Notes under the pieces: generated by a model
What the model was told of the DNA's origin: nothing
Seen by the model: the letters and a program-made list of their open reading frames with translations, nothing else
The model's database searches: none
Made by a program: the position numbers and the translations under genes
In this document: positions 8,540-16,030 of the stretch, in pieces
Layout: each line of letters starts with the position of its first letter
Position numbering within the stretch: the stretch's first letter is position 1
Source of the DNA: CAWBRT01 sp050015355
GTDB lineage: Bacteria; Acidobacteriota; Terriglobia; Terriglobales; Acidobacteriaceae
Reading direction: 5' to 3'
NCBI GenBank assembly: GCA_050015355.1
Contig: JBEKBO010000061.1
Location: 1 to 26,348 of the forward strand
DNA length: 26,348 bases

Positions 8540-8622
8540 CCCATCGTGCAAGCATTTTTATTATAAAAAAGTGATAATAATTTGCCAGCAAGATCCTCTT
8601 GAAAAATCACAAAAAAGTGATA
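8540..8622 (+). promoter_or_regulatory. AT-rich control region of the toxin-antitoxin cassette with a 12-bp direct repeat
   Basis: Just before the toxin gene the sequence becomes very AT-rich (TTTTTATTATAAAAAA at 8555-8570). AAAAAAGTGATA occurs twice, at 8565-8576 and 8611-8622, 46 bases apart. The second copy contains the possible GTG start of the toxin. TATTAT at 8559-8564 is the best -10 candidate, but no convincing -35 is at the right distance. Autorepression by the XRE antitoxin at such repeats would be usual for this class of operon; that is inference. Confidence 0.4.
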
Positions 8623-9051
8623 GAGTTTCCACGTGAACCAGAAGAACCCAAGGAGTGGGTCTTCCACGACTGGGGTCGGGGTAACGCGAACCCTATTGAA
8701 GCGTGGGTGCAAGGATTATCTGATGAAGCGCGAGAGAAACTGAATTCTCTTCTGAAGACAAACCGGAAGGTCCAGAACTTTGTTAGCTGGGTAGGCTTCA
8801 AGAGATTCATGCGGGGCGAGCTCAAAAACGAAAAAATCTTTGAATTGGAATTCTACGCCGACAAGCGGGCTTATCGATTGTTAATGGTGAGCGGAGAGAA
8901 GCGTAAGCACGCCGTTATCCTGATAGGGTGCTACCACAAACAAAAGGTTTATGAACCGCCCGACGCCCTGAATACAGCATACAAGCGCGCAAAAGTATTA
9001 AAAGGTGGGAAGGCAACAACACATGAGCGAAAGATCGAAGAAGATTTCTAA
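8599..9051 (+). CDS. RelE/HigB-like toxin, phage Gp49-like (DUF891) family
   Basis: A 150-residue protein whose C-terminal two thirds match the Gp49-like/HigB group of RelE-superfamily mRNA interferases. It shows FKRFMRGELKNEKIFELEF, then KRAYRLLMV, then HAVILIGCYHKQKVYEPPDA with LNTAYKRAK following; family members end the same way (hydrophobic strand, KK/KQ, P, then the A..R helix). The N-terminal 35 residues are an extra extension. The start is uncertain: TTG at 8599 or GTG at 8617, neither with a clear ribosome binding site. Its end overlaps the antitoxin start by 29 bases. Toxin-first order is typical of higBA-type loci. Base composition is clearly more AT-rich than the flanking genes, a sign of horizontal transfer. 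Confidence 0.82.
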   Translation: MKNHKKVIEFPREPEEPKEWVFHDWGRGNANPIEAWVQGLSDEAREKLNSLLKTNRKVQNFVSWVGFKRFMRGELKNEKIFELEFYADKRAYRLLMVSGEKRKHAVILIGCYHKQKVYEPPDALNTAYKRAKVLKGGKATTHERKIEEDF

Positions 9052-9613
9052 GCTCCTATCCAACGCCCAATATCGTGCGGAATATATCAAATCAAAACTT
9101 GATGTTTTGATTCCATCACAAATCAAGGCGCTGCGTGGTGAAGTCACTCAAGCCGAACTCGCAAAACAAGCAGGGATGCTTCAATCGCGAATTTCCGCTA
9201 TGGAGACTCCAGGAAGAACCAATTTCAATTTAGAAACATTGGTGCGCCTTGCCGCAACCTTCCGTGTAGCTGTTGTGGTCAAATTCGTTCCATTCAGTGA
9301 ACTCTTGCGTTGGGAAAATGGCTATTCGCAGGACACATTCTCAGTTACACAACTTGAGCACGATATCGGGTTTCTCAACCCGTCATCCACAAATTTCGAT
9401 ACCGAGAATCTTTTGGTGGGACAGGGCGTGACCCCACTGTCCAAACAGCCAGCTGGGCCTCTTAGAATCGAGGGAGCCAATCGTCTCACTGAATATGGGA
9501 ATTTGGAACAGATGCCGATGGCTCTACAACCAATCGCCAGGAATCTTGCCCGGAACCTGAGCGCCCAAGACCCTCCAGCGATATCTGAGTTTTCACAACA
9601 GGCAGCAGTATAG
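9023..9613 (+). CDS. XRE-family antitoxin / transcriptional regulator with long C-terminal tail
   Basis: A 196-residue protein with a Cro/CI-type helix-turn-helix at about 33-88 (SQIKALRGEVTQAELAKQAG, MLQSRISAMETP, NLETLVRLAATFRVAVVVKF). That is the standard HTH plus the hydrophobic strand found in XRE antitoxins. I chose ATG at 9023 because GGGAAGG lies about 11 bases before it; a GTG at 9005 would add six residues. The tail after residue 100 is about 95 residues, much longer than in simple HigA antitoxins, and has no recognisable domain. It overlaps the toxin gene by 29 bases and is followed after 7 bases by the DUF3467 gene. It should neutralise the toxin and repress the operon (inference). 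Confidence 0.85.
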   Translation: MSERSKKISKLLSNAQYRAEYIKSKLDVLIPSQIKALRGEVTQAELAKQAGMLQSRISAMETPGRTNFNLETLVRLAATFRVAVVVKFVPFSELLRWENGYSQDTFSVTQLEHDIGFLNPSSTNFDTENLLVGQGVTPLSKQPAGPLRIEGANRLTEYGNLEQMPMALQPIARNLARNLSAQDPPAISEFSQQAAV

Positions 9614-9620
9614 GAATCCT

Positions 9621-9935
9621 ATGGCAGAACAAAAAACAAACGCACCCAAAATAACATACACAAAGCCCGCTGATCGCGGATTTCCCTCTGTGTACTCAAA
9701 TAACGTGGCGATCGGAAGTACCGCATTCGATGTTCGAATCATATTTGGGGAAGTTCTAGACACGCACGGCGGTGAACTCGTGATAGAACAGAGGGTTCAA
9801 GTGACGATGGCATGGTTAGAGGCAAAGTTACTGAAGGATATTCTCACACAACGAATCGATGGCTACGAAAAGGCTAATGGCCCAATTAAACTGCCAGGTG
9901 TATCGACCGAGCCAAACAAAACTGATCCCTCGTAG
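9621..9935 (+). CDS. DUF3467 domain protein, third gene of the cassette
   Basis: A 104-residue protein that I recognise as DUF3467. It has VYSNNVAIGSTAFDVRIIFG (the conserved YSN...S..(F)D strand pattern), then QRVQVTMAWLEAKLLKDILT, then the helix end QRIDGYEKANGPI; related proteins read similarly with xVTMxPxxAKxLLxxLxxNIxxYE. The family has no known function. The start is seven bases after the antitoxin stop, with AGGA overlapping that stop, so the gene is translated from the same message. Its tight linkage to a toxin and an antitoxin with a long tail suggests a role as accessory or chaperone-like component, but the sequence shows no direct proof. Confidence 0.78.
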   Translation: MAEQKTNAPKITYTKPADRGFPSVYSNNVAIGSTAFDVRIIFGEVLDTHGGELVIEQRVQVTMAWLEAKLLKDILTQRIDGYEKANGPIKLPGVSTEPNKTDPS

Positions 9936-10132
9936 CACGATCCGCACGGCGGCTTGGCTGAAGTCCTGCCTTCGGGAAACGACTTTCAAGGCGGGTATTA
10001 CCTTATTGTATTACCGTTGTAACTTGCGCAAACGAAGCCTACTGAAGCAGAGTGTTTGTAGTCGGCTCAATCTTCTTCTGGTTTGACTCAATGAAGTCGT
10101 AAACGTCTTCGGGCTTAACTCACCAAGAACTG
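9936..10132. other. Gap with a possible gene remnant (10039-10119, minus)
   Basis: No intact gene is seen. On the minus strand a 26-codon frame from 10119 to the TAG at 10039 reads like real protein (KPEDVYDFIESNQKKIEPTT then a short end), but it has no start codon and a stop lies directly upstream. It may be the tail of a gene lost when the neighbouring island was inserted. Support is weak. Confidence 0.25.
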
Positions 10133-10156
10133 ACCCCAGCTTTCGAGCTGGGGTTT
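10133..10156 (+). terminator. Hairpin terminator with UUCG loop
   Basis: ACCCCAGCT at 10133-10141 pairs perfectly with AGCTGGGGT at 10146-10154 around a TTCG tetraloop. This very stable 9-bp stem is followed by only three T residues, so termination efficiency is uncertain. It lies between the DUF3467 gene (plus) and the end of the M20 gene (minus), and it is symmetric enough to act in both directions. Confidence 0.6.
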
Positions 10157-10205
10157 GCCATATAGTGCCGCACATACCCTGGATGAACCCCCGGCGTGGG
10201 TGATA

Positions 10206-11534
10206 CTACGTCTCGTAGACTTCCCGGCTGCCAAGGCTGCGCTGCAAACTGAGATAGGCTTCGCGCGTCATCGGCGGCTTGGACTTGGCTATCACCTCGC
10301 GAGCCAGCCGTGCCCCGTCTCCCAAGAGGTCCACGGCCATTGCCGCCAGCATCTTAGCCGTGGTCACGTAGGCCAATGGCTTGTCATGGATTTTATAGTC
10401 GGCGCCATGGCCGGTGCCGCGCGCTCCGCCCACAAATGGATGGAGCACCGGCATAACCTGAGATAGGTCGCCCATATCGGTCGAGCCGGTTTGGTGTCCA
10501 ATAACCCCGTAGTGCTCCTCTCCGATTAAGCGCACCGCATTGGAGCGGAAGTGCGTTGTCATGGTCGGGTCGCATGCCATCGGCATGTAGCCGGGCCAGG
10601 TCTCAATCTCAACCTTGGCCCCCAAGGCGAGTGCGCCGGCGCGCAAAGCACGGTCAACCTTGCGGGCAGCGTCGACAATCGCCTCCACGGTCTTGCCGCG
10701 CACGTAGGTCTCAAGCCGGACCTCGGCGGGAATGACGTTTACCTGCGAGCCGCCATGGGTAATGATCGGGTGCACACGGATGCTGTCCTCGTCGCGAAAG
10801 GTCTCGCGCAGGGCATTAATCGCGGTGAGGCCGACATGGGCCGCGTAGAGGGCATTGATGCCCATGTGTGGCATGCCGCCGGCGTGGGCGGCACGGCCAA
10901 TGTAGCGAGCAGTCTTGCCGACGAAGCCATTGTTAGAGACGGGGACGGCTGCCTTCCCCTCTTCCGGCCGGGGCGTCAGGTGGATCATCATGGCCAGGTT
11001 TACGTCGTCGAAGTGGCCGAGGCGAAGGAGTTCGGGCTTGCCGCCAAGGAATTCAAGCCGGCCTGCTCGAACCTGCTCGACCCGCCAGGCGATGTCCACA
11101 TACTCCTCAGCCGGGACCGCAAACAGTACCACGCGACCGGCCAGGTGCTCGGCCGCCTGGGCGCCGACAAGGCCCATAGCGGCGCCGAGCAGCCCGGCGA
11201 TCTGGGCGTTGTGACCGCAGGCATGGGCAGCACCGGTTTCCGGATCAGCCTCGGGGTGGCCGGTAACTACCAGCGCATCGAGTTCACCCAGCAGGGCGAA
11301 TGTCGGACCCTCGCCCGCACCCCCGGCGAGTTCGGCGCGGACGCCGGTGAGAGCAAGGCCGGTGCGCGGGCTGAGTCCGAGTTTGCCAAAGGCTTCCTCG
11401 ACAATGCGGGCCGCCTTCACTTCCTTAAACCCGAGCTCGGGCTGGCGGCGGATCTGCTCGCCAATGGCGACGATTTCTTCGCTCCGGCGGTCAATCGCTT
11501 CGAAAACGGACTGCTTCAACTCTTCCTTCGTCAT
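10206..11534 (-). CDS. M20-family amidohydrolase, AbgB-like
   Basis: A 442-residue zinc-dependent amidohydrolase of the M20 peptidase family, with the arrangement of the AbgB (p-aminobenzoyl-glutamate hydrolase subunit B) branch. Metal and catalytic motifs are visible: LLGELDALVV, AHACGHNAQIAGLLGAAMGL, VPAEEYVD and, at the end, GARGTGHGADYKIHDKPLAY. The lid domain carries KTARYIGRAAHAGGMPHMGI. The start is ATG at 11534 (MTKEELKQSV). A longer in-frame start at 11609 would put 25 residues inside a dispersed repeat and is unlikely. It is the last of three minus-strand genes together with the DUF3100 and AbgA-like genes. The natural substrate may be an aminoacyl-glutamate or another amide; not proven. 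Confidence 0.85.
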   Translation of the reverse strand: MTKEELKQSVFEAIDRRSEEIVAIGEQIRRQPELGFKEVKAARIVEEAFGKLGLSPRTGLALTGVRAELAGGAGEGPTFALLGELDALVVTGHPEADPETGAAHACGHNAQIAGLLGAAMGLVGAQAAEHLAGRVVLFAVPAEEYVDIAWRVEQVRAGRLEFLGGKPELLRLGHFDDVNLAMMIHLTPRPEEGKAAVPVSNNGFVGKTARYIGRAAHAGGMPHMGINALYAAHVGLTAINALRETFRDEDSIRVHPIITHGGSQVNVIPAEVRLETYVRGKTVEAIVDAARKVDRALRAGALALGAKVEIETWPGYMPMACDPTMTTHFRSNAVRLIGEEHYGVIGHQTGSTDMGDLSQVMPVLHPFVGGARGTGHGADYKIHDKPLAYVTTAKMLAAMAVDLLGDGARLAREVIAKSKPPMTREAYLSLQRSLGSREVYET

Positions 11535-11550
11535 GTCGCTCTCCGCACGA

Positions 11551-11670
11551 GACCGGATTCGCGGAAGGTATATCCCGCGAAGAAGCCGGGCATACGGGGT
11601 CCCCGGCAAACGCTTGGCGTTTGCTGGGGTGACATACGGCCCGGCGGTGCTAGTACTGGGTACATCAACC
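11551..11670. repeat. Dispersed hairpin unit, copy 1
   Basis: The unit begins GACCGGATTCGCGGAAGGTA and carries the hairpin CCCCGGCAAACGC (11601-11613), loop TTG, then GCGTTTGCTGGGG (11617-11629), with a single G-U pair. It ends with GGCCCGGCGGTG...GGGTACATCAACC. The same left flank, hairpin and right flank recur at 16490-16626 and 18417-18555, and in shortened form at 15924-16022. It lies between the DUF3100 and AbgB-like genes. Confidence 0.85.
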
Positions 11671-11742
11671 TTGAAGCGCGCTCGATAAAGCGGTCGCTCC
11701 AGCAGAATGCGGCCGCTGTACAGCCTGTCTTGTTACGGACGC

Positions 11743-13098
11743 CTACTTGCCCATCAGGAACTGAGCAATGGCCGCCGCGAAGAGAAATGTCCCTGCGTTG
11801 GCGGTTAACGAGGTCACGACGATGCGCCAACCCAGCCGCCTGAACGCCGGCAGGTCTTTGGCGATCGACAGGCCCGCATAGGCAAGAATCGGCGTGGTGA
11901 GGGCCATGAAGTTGACCTTCGCGGTGACGGCCGCAATCGGAGCGGCCCAGGGGCCGAGCGGCGCCGTCGCCAGCATGCCGACAAGCGAAACCCAGCAAAC
12001 GATTGGGATCTTGACGGGGATGAGACGAGCCAGAACATTGCCGATGAGCGCCACTACCACGATTCCCAGCATCCCAACCAGCGCGCTCTGCGGCAACGTG
12101 TGGTAGGTAATCCAATTCCCTCCGACCAAAGTCGCCGCCGCCGCCACGAATGTCACCGTGAGTTTCAGCGCCCAGGTTAAGTTAACGGATACGGGGGCCT
12201 GAGCCGCCGGCGCCAGGTCCGTCGCTTCGACCGAAATCTTACCCCGCGTGCGCTTGGGAGAGATAAGAGGCTCCAACCGGCGGTAGACCATGTTGGCAAA
12301 CGGAAGCGAGACGAAAAGCGTGACATAGGTCCCGATCGATGTCGTGACCAGGTTGCTGGCGGCGGCAAAAGCCGCAACATCCTTCGCCACTTCAGCCGGT
12401 TGTCCGGCGGCAATTGCTCCGGCGGCGGCGGCCATCATGCTCGCCGAACCCACTCCGGCGCCCATGGCGAGCGCAATCGGATGGAAGATACCCAGGCTGC
12501 TCACCGTGCTGGCCAGCAGCGCGATAAAGATAGCGCCGACGACGGTGCCGGTGACGTACTCGGCGAGCACACCACGGCCCTCGGGCGAGCCAAGACCATA
12601 TTTCTCCGAGATGATTGCCAGACTGGGCTCACGCCCGATCGAGAAGGTGGCGCCGACAGCCTCTCGCTTGACGCCGAGCAGCAGCGCGATCGGCAGCGCA
12701 AACAGCACGGTTCCAAAAAAATGACCAAGTTCCTGGAAGGTGAGCGCCCAGCCGGAGTGCAGGAGCCTGGGGATAGAACCCCCTACCAGCAGCGCCAGCT
12801 TCGCCGTGAGGAGGAGGACCGAGATCGTGACCATGGCGGAGGCTCGGTATTGCAGCGGTTCATCCACGCGTACCGCACTTGGAATGCGCGAGCTTGCGAT
12901 GCTGATAACTCCGCCAACCAGCAGCGCATAGAGCATCGGGAACAGCACCAGTTTGCCGACCCCAATCGAGAAGCTTATGTTGCCAATCGCTTCGGTGGCG
13001 AAGACGATCGCAAAAACCCAAAGGTGTAAGGTCAGATCTCTGACGTTTGTCGCGCCTGGTTGGGCGGGGGCTGGTGTGGCAATAGCAGCCTGACTCAT
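11743..13098 (-). CDS. DUF3100 family membrane protein, probable transporter
   Basis: A 451-residue polytopic membrane protein matching DUF3100 (order of 10-12 hydrophobic segments in two halves). The first half holds HLWVFAIVFATEAIGNISFS, then GVGKLVLFPMLYALLVGG; later come AVGATFSIGREPSLAIISEK, GAGVGSASMMAAAAGAIAAG and, in the second half, GMLATAPLGPWAAPIAAVTA and LTTPILAYAGLSIAKDLPAF. A hydrophilic loop near residue 285 divides the halves. The start has GGGAGAG eight bases upstream. No transport activity is proven for the family, but the position between AbgA-like and AbgB-like hydrolases, where E. coli encodes AbgT, argues that it imports their substrate. Confidence 0.85.
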   Translation of the reverse strand: MSQAAIATPAPAQPGATNVRDLTLHLWVFAIVFATEAIGNISFSIGVGKLVLFPMLYALLVGGVISIASSRIPSAVRVDEPLQYRASAMVTISVLLLTAKLALLVGGSIPRLLHSGWALTFQELGHFFGTVLFALPIALLLGVKREAVGATFSIGREPSLAIISEKYGLGSPEGRGVLAEYVTGTVVGAIFIALLASTVSSLGIFHPIALAMGAGVGSASMMAAAAGAIAAGQPAEVAKDVAAFAAASNLVTTSIGTYVTLFVSLPFANMVYRRLEPLISPKRTRGKISVEATDLAPAAQAPVSVNLTWALKLTVTFVAAAATLVGGNWITYHTLPQSALVGMLGIVVVALIGNVLARLIPVKIPIVCWVSLVGMLATAPLGPWAAPIAAVTAKVNFMALTTPILAYAGLSIAKDLPAFRRLGWRIVVTSLTANAGTFLFAAAIAQFLMGK

Positions 13099-13497
13099 GC
13101 GTGCTCTCCCTGGGCCGACTCATTGGCAGATGCGGCCAGTGGGCACAAGTGCCGGCTGTGGACAGCGATCAGAGAGGCGCTCCAGCGCACCTTGATACAA
13201 GGACTTGCTTCAAGCCGCCTGCGCTCCCGGCAGTCACCAGCATATGCAATTGTGCTTGCTTGCTGTGAACTTTACAGAACGCAACCTGGCGAAGCAATAG
13301 AAAACACCTGGAGAAGCACATTTCAGATTTCAGATTGAAGATTTCGGGTGAAGATTGACGGTATCGAGCTTCCGGCCACAGGCATCTTCAATGCTTCAAT
13401 TTGAAACGTTCCGGCTCTTCCAATCTGAAATCTGAAATCTTCAATCTGAAATCCGTATACGCGTTCGTGCTAAAAGGGACGAACGTTATTTGCAGCC
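13099..13497. repeat. Gap with long inverted repeat (13327-13344 / 13435-13452)
   Basis: No gene is seen in this 399-base gap. ATTTCAGATTGAAGATTT at 13327-13344 pairs exactly with AAATCTTCAATCTGAAAT at 13435-13452 across 90 bases. Both arms are built from the short unit AATCTGAAAT, repeated several times. The interior contains CATCTTCAATGCTTCAATTT, which gives further partial pairing. It lies just downstream of the AbgA-like gene and may separate it from the DUF3100 gene transcriptionally. Confidence 0.75.
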
Positions 13498-14811
13498 CTA
13501 TCGCGTAACTGCGTCATACATGGCAGCAAAGAATTCCGCTCCGTTCTGCATTACCTTATCGTCCACGTCGAAACAATTGCTGTGGTGACCGCCCCCGATC
13601 GGGGTCCCCAGCAGAATCTCCAGCGCTTTGCCGCCTCGCTGCTGCACGCGCTGCATGAAGACGCACATGTCTTCGGAGCCGTTGGTTGAACAGGCGGGCA
13701 CAACTTCTTTCACCGAAGGCAGCGAACTTGCCACTTTATTCCCGAGTTCGATCAATTCGGGCGAGTTCAGCGCGGCCACGGTACTGGTTGCGGGTTTTAT
13801 CTCCAATCCGAGATCGTACATTTTGGCGGCGCCGTGGAGCACGTCCATGGCCCTGCCGACCATGTATTCGTTGACCTCGTTGGTGACCCCGCGTGTCTCC
13901 ATGCGGAAGTAAGCCTTTTCCGGAATGATGTTCCAGGTCGTGCCTGCCTGCATGACGCCGACATTGACGCGCGACGCACCGGTGCCGTGCCTGGAGATGG
14001 CATACAGGTTGGTAATCGCGGCGCACGCCCCAAGCAAAGCATTCTTGCCGAGATCGGGCCGTACGGCGGCATGCGAGGCGCGTCCGGTGTAGGTGACCTC
14101 AAAGCGATTCATCGCCAGCCAATCGAATACGTTCAGGCCGATTTTGCCTGTTTCTTTCACATTGATGCCGACGTGCGCGCCGAACAGGTAGTCCACATCG
14201 TCGACGACCCCCATGGGCACCATCGTAGCGGCGCCGCCAAGATTCTCTTCGTTTGGCTGAAAGATGAACTTGATAGTGCCCTTGACCTTGTCCCGGTTCT
14301 CGGCGAAGTAGCGTGCCATGAGCAAACCGAGTGCGGTATGAGCGTCATGCCCGCACATGTGGGCATAGCCCTTGTTTTGCGAGACGTATCCTCCCGCCAC
14401 GGGCGGGTGCGACGGATCGCTCGACTCCAGGATCTCAAGCGAATCGATATCAAAGCGGAACGCGACCGTCGGACCGGACTTCGCACCCTTCAGAATTCCG
14501 ACTGCTCCGGTAAAGCCGCCTTTGGCCGGCGCAATGAACTTTTCCTTGATGCCGGCTTTGAGCGCCCGATCATACTCGGCTTGCAGGGTCGCTTCATCAG
14601 GCACGACAAGCCGTTTATTTTCGTCAATGATCTCTTTGCCCAACTGCAGTTTGTAGCCCCAGTCAAAGAGCTTCTCCGCCACAAACCCTGTGGAGTAGAA
14701 CTCCAACCAGGCCGGTTGTGGGTTGCGGTGCAACTGGCGACGCCATTGCAACGCTTCCTCGAAATGGCTGGCAATGGACTCTTCCGGTTTATGATTTGTA
14801 CACTGTTTCAT
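13498..14811 (-). CDS. M20-family amidohydrolase, AbgA-like
   Basis: A 437-residue M20 amidohydrolase, nearly the length of E. coli AbgA (436), the A subunit of p-aminobenzoyl-glutamate hydrolase. Visible motifs are WRRQLHRNPQPAWLEFYSTG at the N-terminus, AFRFDIDSLEI, YAHMCGHDAHTALGLLMARY (metal ligands), FQPNEENLGGAATMVP (catalytic Glu-Glu) and GTPIGGGHHSNCFDVDD near the end. The insert between residues 60 and 100 (ENKRLVVPDEATLQAEYDRA) is an AbgA trait as I recall it. It is first in the minus-strand trio with DUF3100 and the AbgB-like gene. The ATG has no strong ribosome binding site. Substrate specificity is inferred. Confidence 0.88.
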   Translation of the reverse strand: MKQCTNHKPEESIASHFEEALQWRRQLHRNPQPAWLEFYSTGFVAEKLFDWGYKLQLGKEIIDENKRLVVPDEATLQAEYDRALKAGIKEKFIAPAKGGFTGAVGILKGAKSGPTVAFRFDIDSLEILESSDPSHPPVAGGYVSQNKGYAHMCGHDAHTALGLLMARYFAENRDKVKGTIKFIFQPNEENLGGAATMVPMGVVDDVDYLFGAHVGINVKETGKIGLNVFDWLAMNRFEVTYTGRASHAAVRPDLGKNALLGACAAITNLYAISRHGTGASRVNVGVMQAGTTWNIIPEKAYFRMETRGVTNEVNEYMVGRAMDVLHGAAKMYDLGLEIKPATSTVAALNSPELIELGNKVASSLPSVKEVVPACSTNGSEDMCVFMQRVQQRGGKALEILLGTPIGGGHHSNCFDVDDKVMQNGAEFFAAMYDAVTR

Positions 14812-15185
14812 TTTGCATTCACGCTCGCTTGAAGTTGTTCCTCAAACCCGCTGCGCTGAGCGGTAGTGATCAGGCTGACTTCCCCTCTTTCGGATGTCAT
14901 CCTGAGCGAGCCGGGGCCCCCGGCGGCGGCCGCTTTTTGCCGTTGCTGGGGTGGGGGAGCGAAGGATCTATGCATTTTCCCTGCGCTGAAATACATAGAT
15001 TCTTCGCCTCCGCCTGAATAGCGTCTTGCTTGTCGAACGCAGCGTCGGGCCGGGGTCCCCGACAAGCCCGTTGTTGGCTTGTTGGGGTGGAAGGGTACGC
15101 AGCTTGGCTGCTCCGGCCCCAGGCGCTCGGCGCTCCGGCTCAGAATGACATCTCCATTAAGTTACTCGACCTGTGACGCACTACG
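14812..15185. repeat. Gap filled with two hairpin copies and composite repeats
   Basis: No gene is seen. One hairpin copy (about 14917-14951, GC-rich, with the GTTGCTGGGG right arm) and a second one (CCCCGACAAGCC at 15057-15068, GGCTTGTTGGGG at 15076-15087) belong to the dispersed family, with altered stems that still pair. GATCTATGCATTT at 14965-14977 matches 3904-3916. The block 15096-15154 matches 850-908. Confidence 0.75.
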
Positions 15186-15641
15186 CTAGGAGGATGCTCG
15201 CTTCCGTTGCCAGGGGCGCTTGGGCCGGGAGGAATCGGGCAAGTCGCGGTCTTTGACGCGATCATAGGTATACGCCTCGCTCACCGATCCGAGCGACTCA
15301 TTGTAAAGACTCGTCGCCCCGATGGCTTCTTTCAGTTCCTCGCTGAAGCTATGCAGAGCCTTCAAGTGCTCGGCGGTGGCCGAAATCTCCGCCTTGGAGG
15401 TTTTCAGAAACTTCTGGTAGCCGCGGTCAACCAGCTTGGCTATCTCGCCGCTGATGAGGTTTCCGGGATAAGCGAAAATTCTTACCCCGCCATCCTGCGT
15501 TTTTTCGATGGCGGCGGAGCATTTGTACTTCTTGAGAAAAATGCGATTCGCGGTGCCGGGAGCCTCCAGCAGTTCAAAATCGTGGGAGCGAAGCCAGTTC
15601 ACTGCTTCGTCAAAAGTTCGTGGAGCAATCGTTTTCGCCAT
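15186..15641 (-). CDS. Hypothetical protein
   Basis: A 151-residue soluble protein that I do not recognise. Its start is well supported, with AGGAG 4 bases before the ATG. The first 75 residues look like a small alpha/beta domain (TFDEAVNWLRSHDFELLEAP, then VRIFAYPGNLISGEIAKLVD). The second half is helical (KAEISATAEHLKALHSFSEE) with a basic, disordered tail (RPKRPWQRKR). It stands alone, divergent from the M67 gene. Confidence 0.65.
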   Translation of the reverse strand: MAKTIAPRTFDEAVNWLRSHDFELLEAPGTANRIFLKKYKCSAAIEKTQDGGVRIFAYPGNLISGEIAKLVDRGYQKFLKTSKAEISATAEHLKALHSFSEELKEAIGATSLYNESLGSVSEAYTYDRVKDRDLPDSSRPKRPWQRKRASS

Positions 15642-16030
15642 GTCTCCTGCTCAGATGCGTAAGCCGGGCCTCGCCATTCGGCGCGCTTTCGGCAGCCCGC
15701 CGAATTGCTGCACAGTGTAACTTTGCCCCGCCCGGCCATCACAGGCTCACCGGATTACGCGCATCGTATTAACCCGCTGCCTGCCGCGGCATCAAATTTC
15801 GCACATCGCGCGGGTCCACGGCAATCGCTTTGCTCGAATGTTTACACACTGGAGCTTGCTTCTTTACAAAAAAAGAAACAGAATGTCTGTCCAGAGCGGT
15901 TTGGCGAATGGTATTTCCCGTGAATCAGCCGGGCGTTCACCCGGCGAACGCTTTGGCGTTTGCTGGGGTAACATTGAGCCCGGAGGCGAAGTCAGGATAC
16001 ACCAACAAGGAAACTGCTCCAGGTGACAAG
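15642..16030. repeat. Gap with dispersed hairpin unit, copy 2 (15924-16022)
   Basis: No gene is supported here. At 15924-16022 lies a shortened copy of the dispersed unit. CCCGGCGAACGC (15940-15951) pairs with GCGTTTGCTGGG (15956-15967) using two G-U pairs, followed by a right flank with GGATACACCAAC and GCTCCAGG. The frame of the downstream M67 gene stays open through this repeat, but those codons are repeat sequence and not part of the protein. Confidence 0.75.

Noticed and set aside
11535..11609. N-terminal extension of the AbgB-like protein to 11609
   Set aside because: Those 25 codons are dispersed repeat sequence; ATG at 11534 gives a normal family start.
10551..11843. Plus-strand open frame of 430 codons opposite the AbgB-like gene
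   Set aside because: The opposite strand encodes a clear M20 enzyme with all motifs; the plus frame has no domain and runs through a dispersed repeat.
15830..16030. N-terminal extension of the M67 protein to 15830
   Set aside because: The 67 codons cross a dispersed repeat; GTG at 16031 with AGGTG upstream gives the usual N-terminus.
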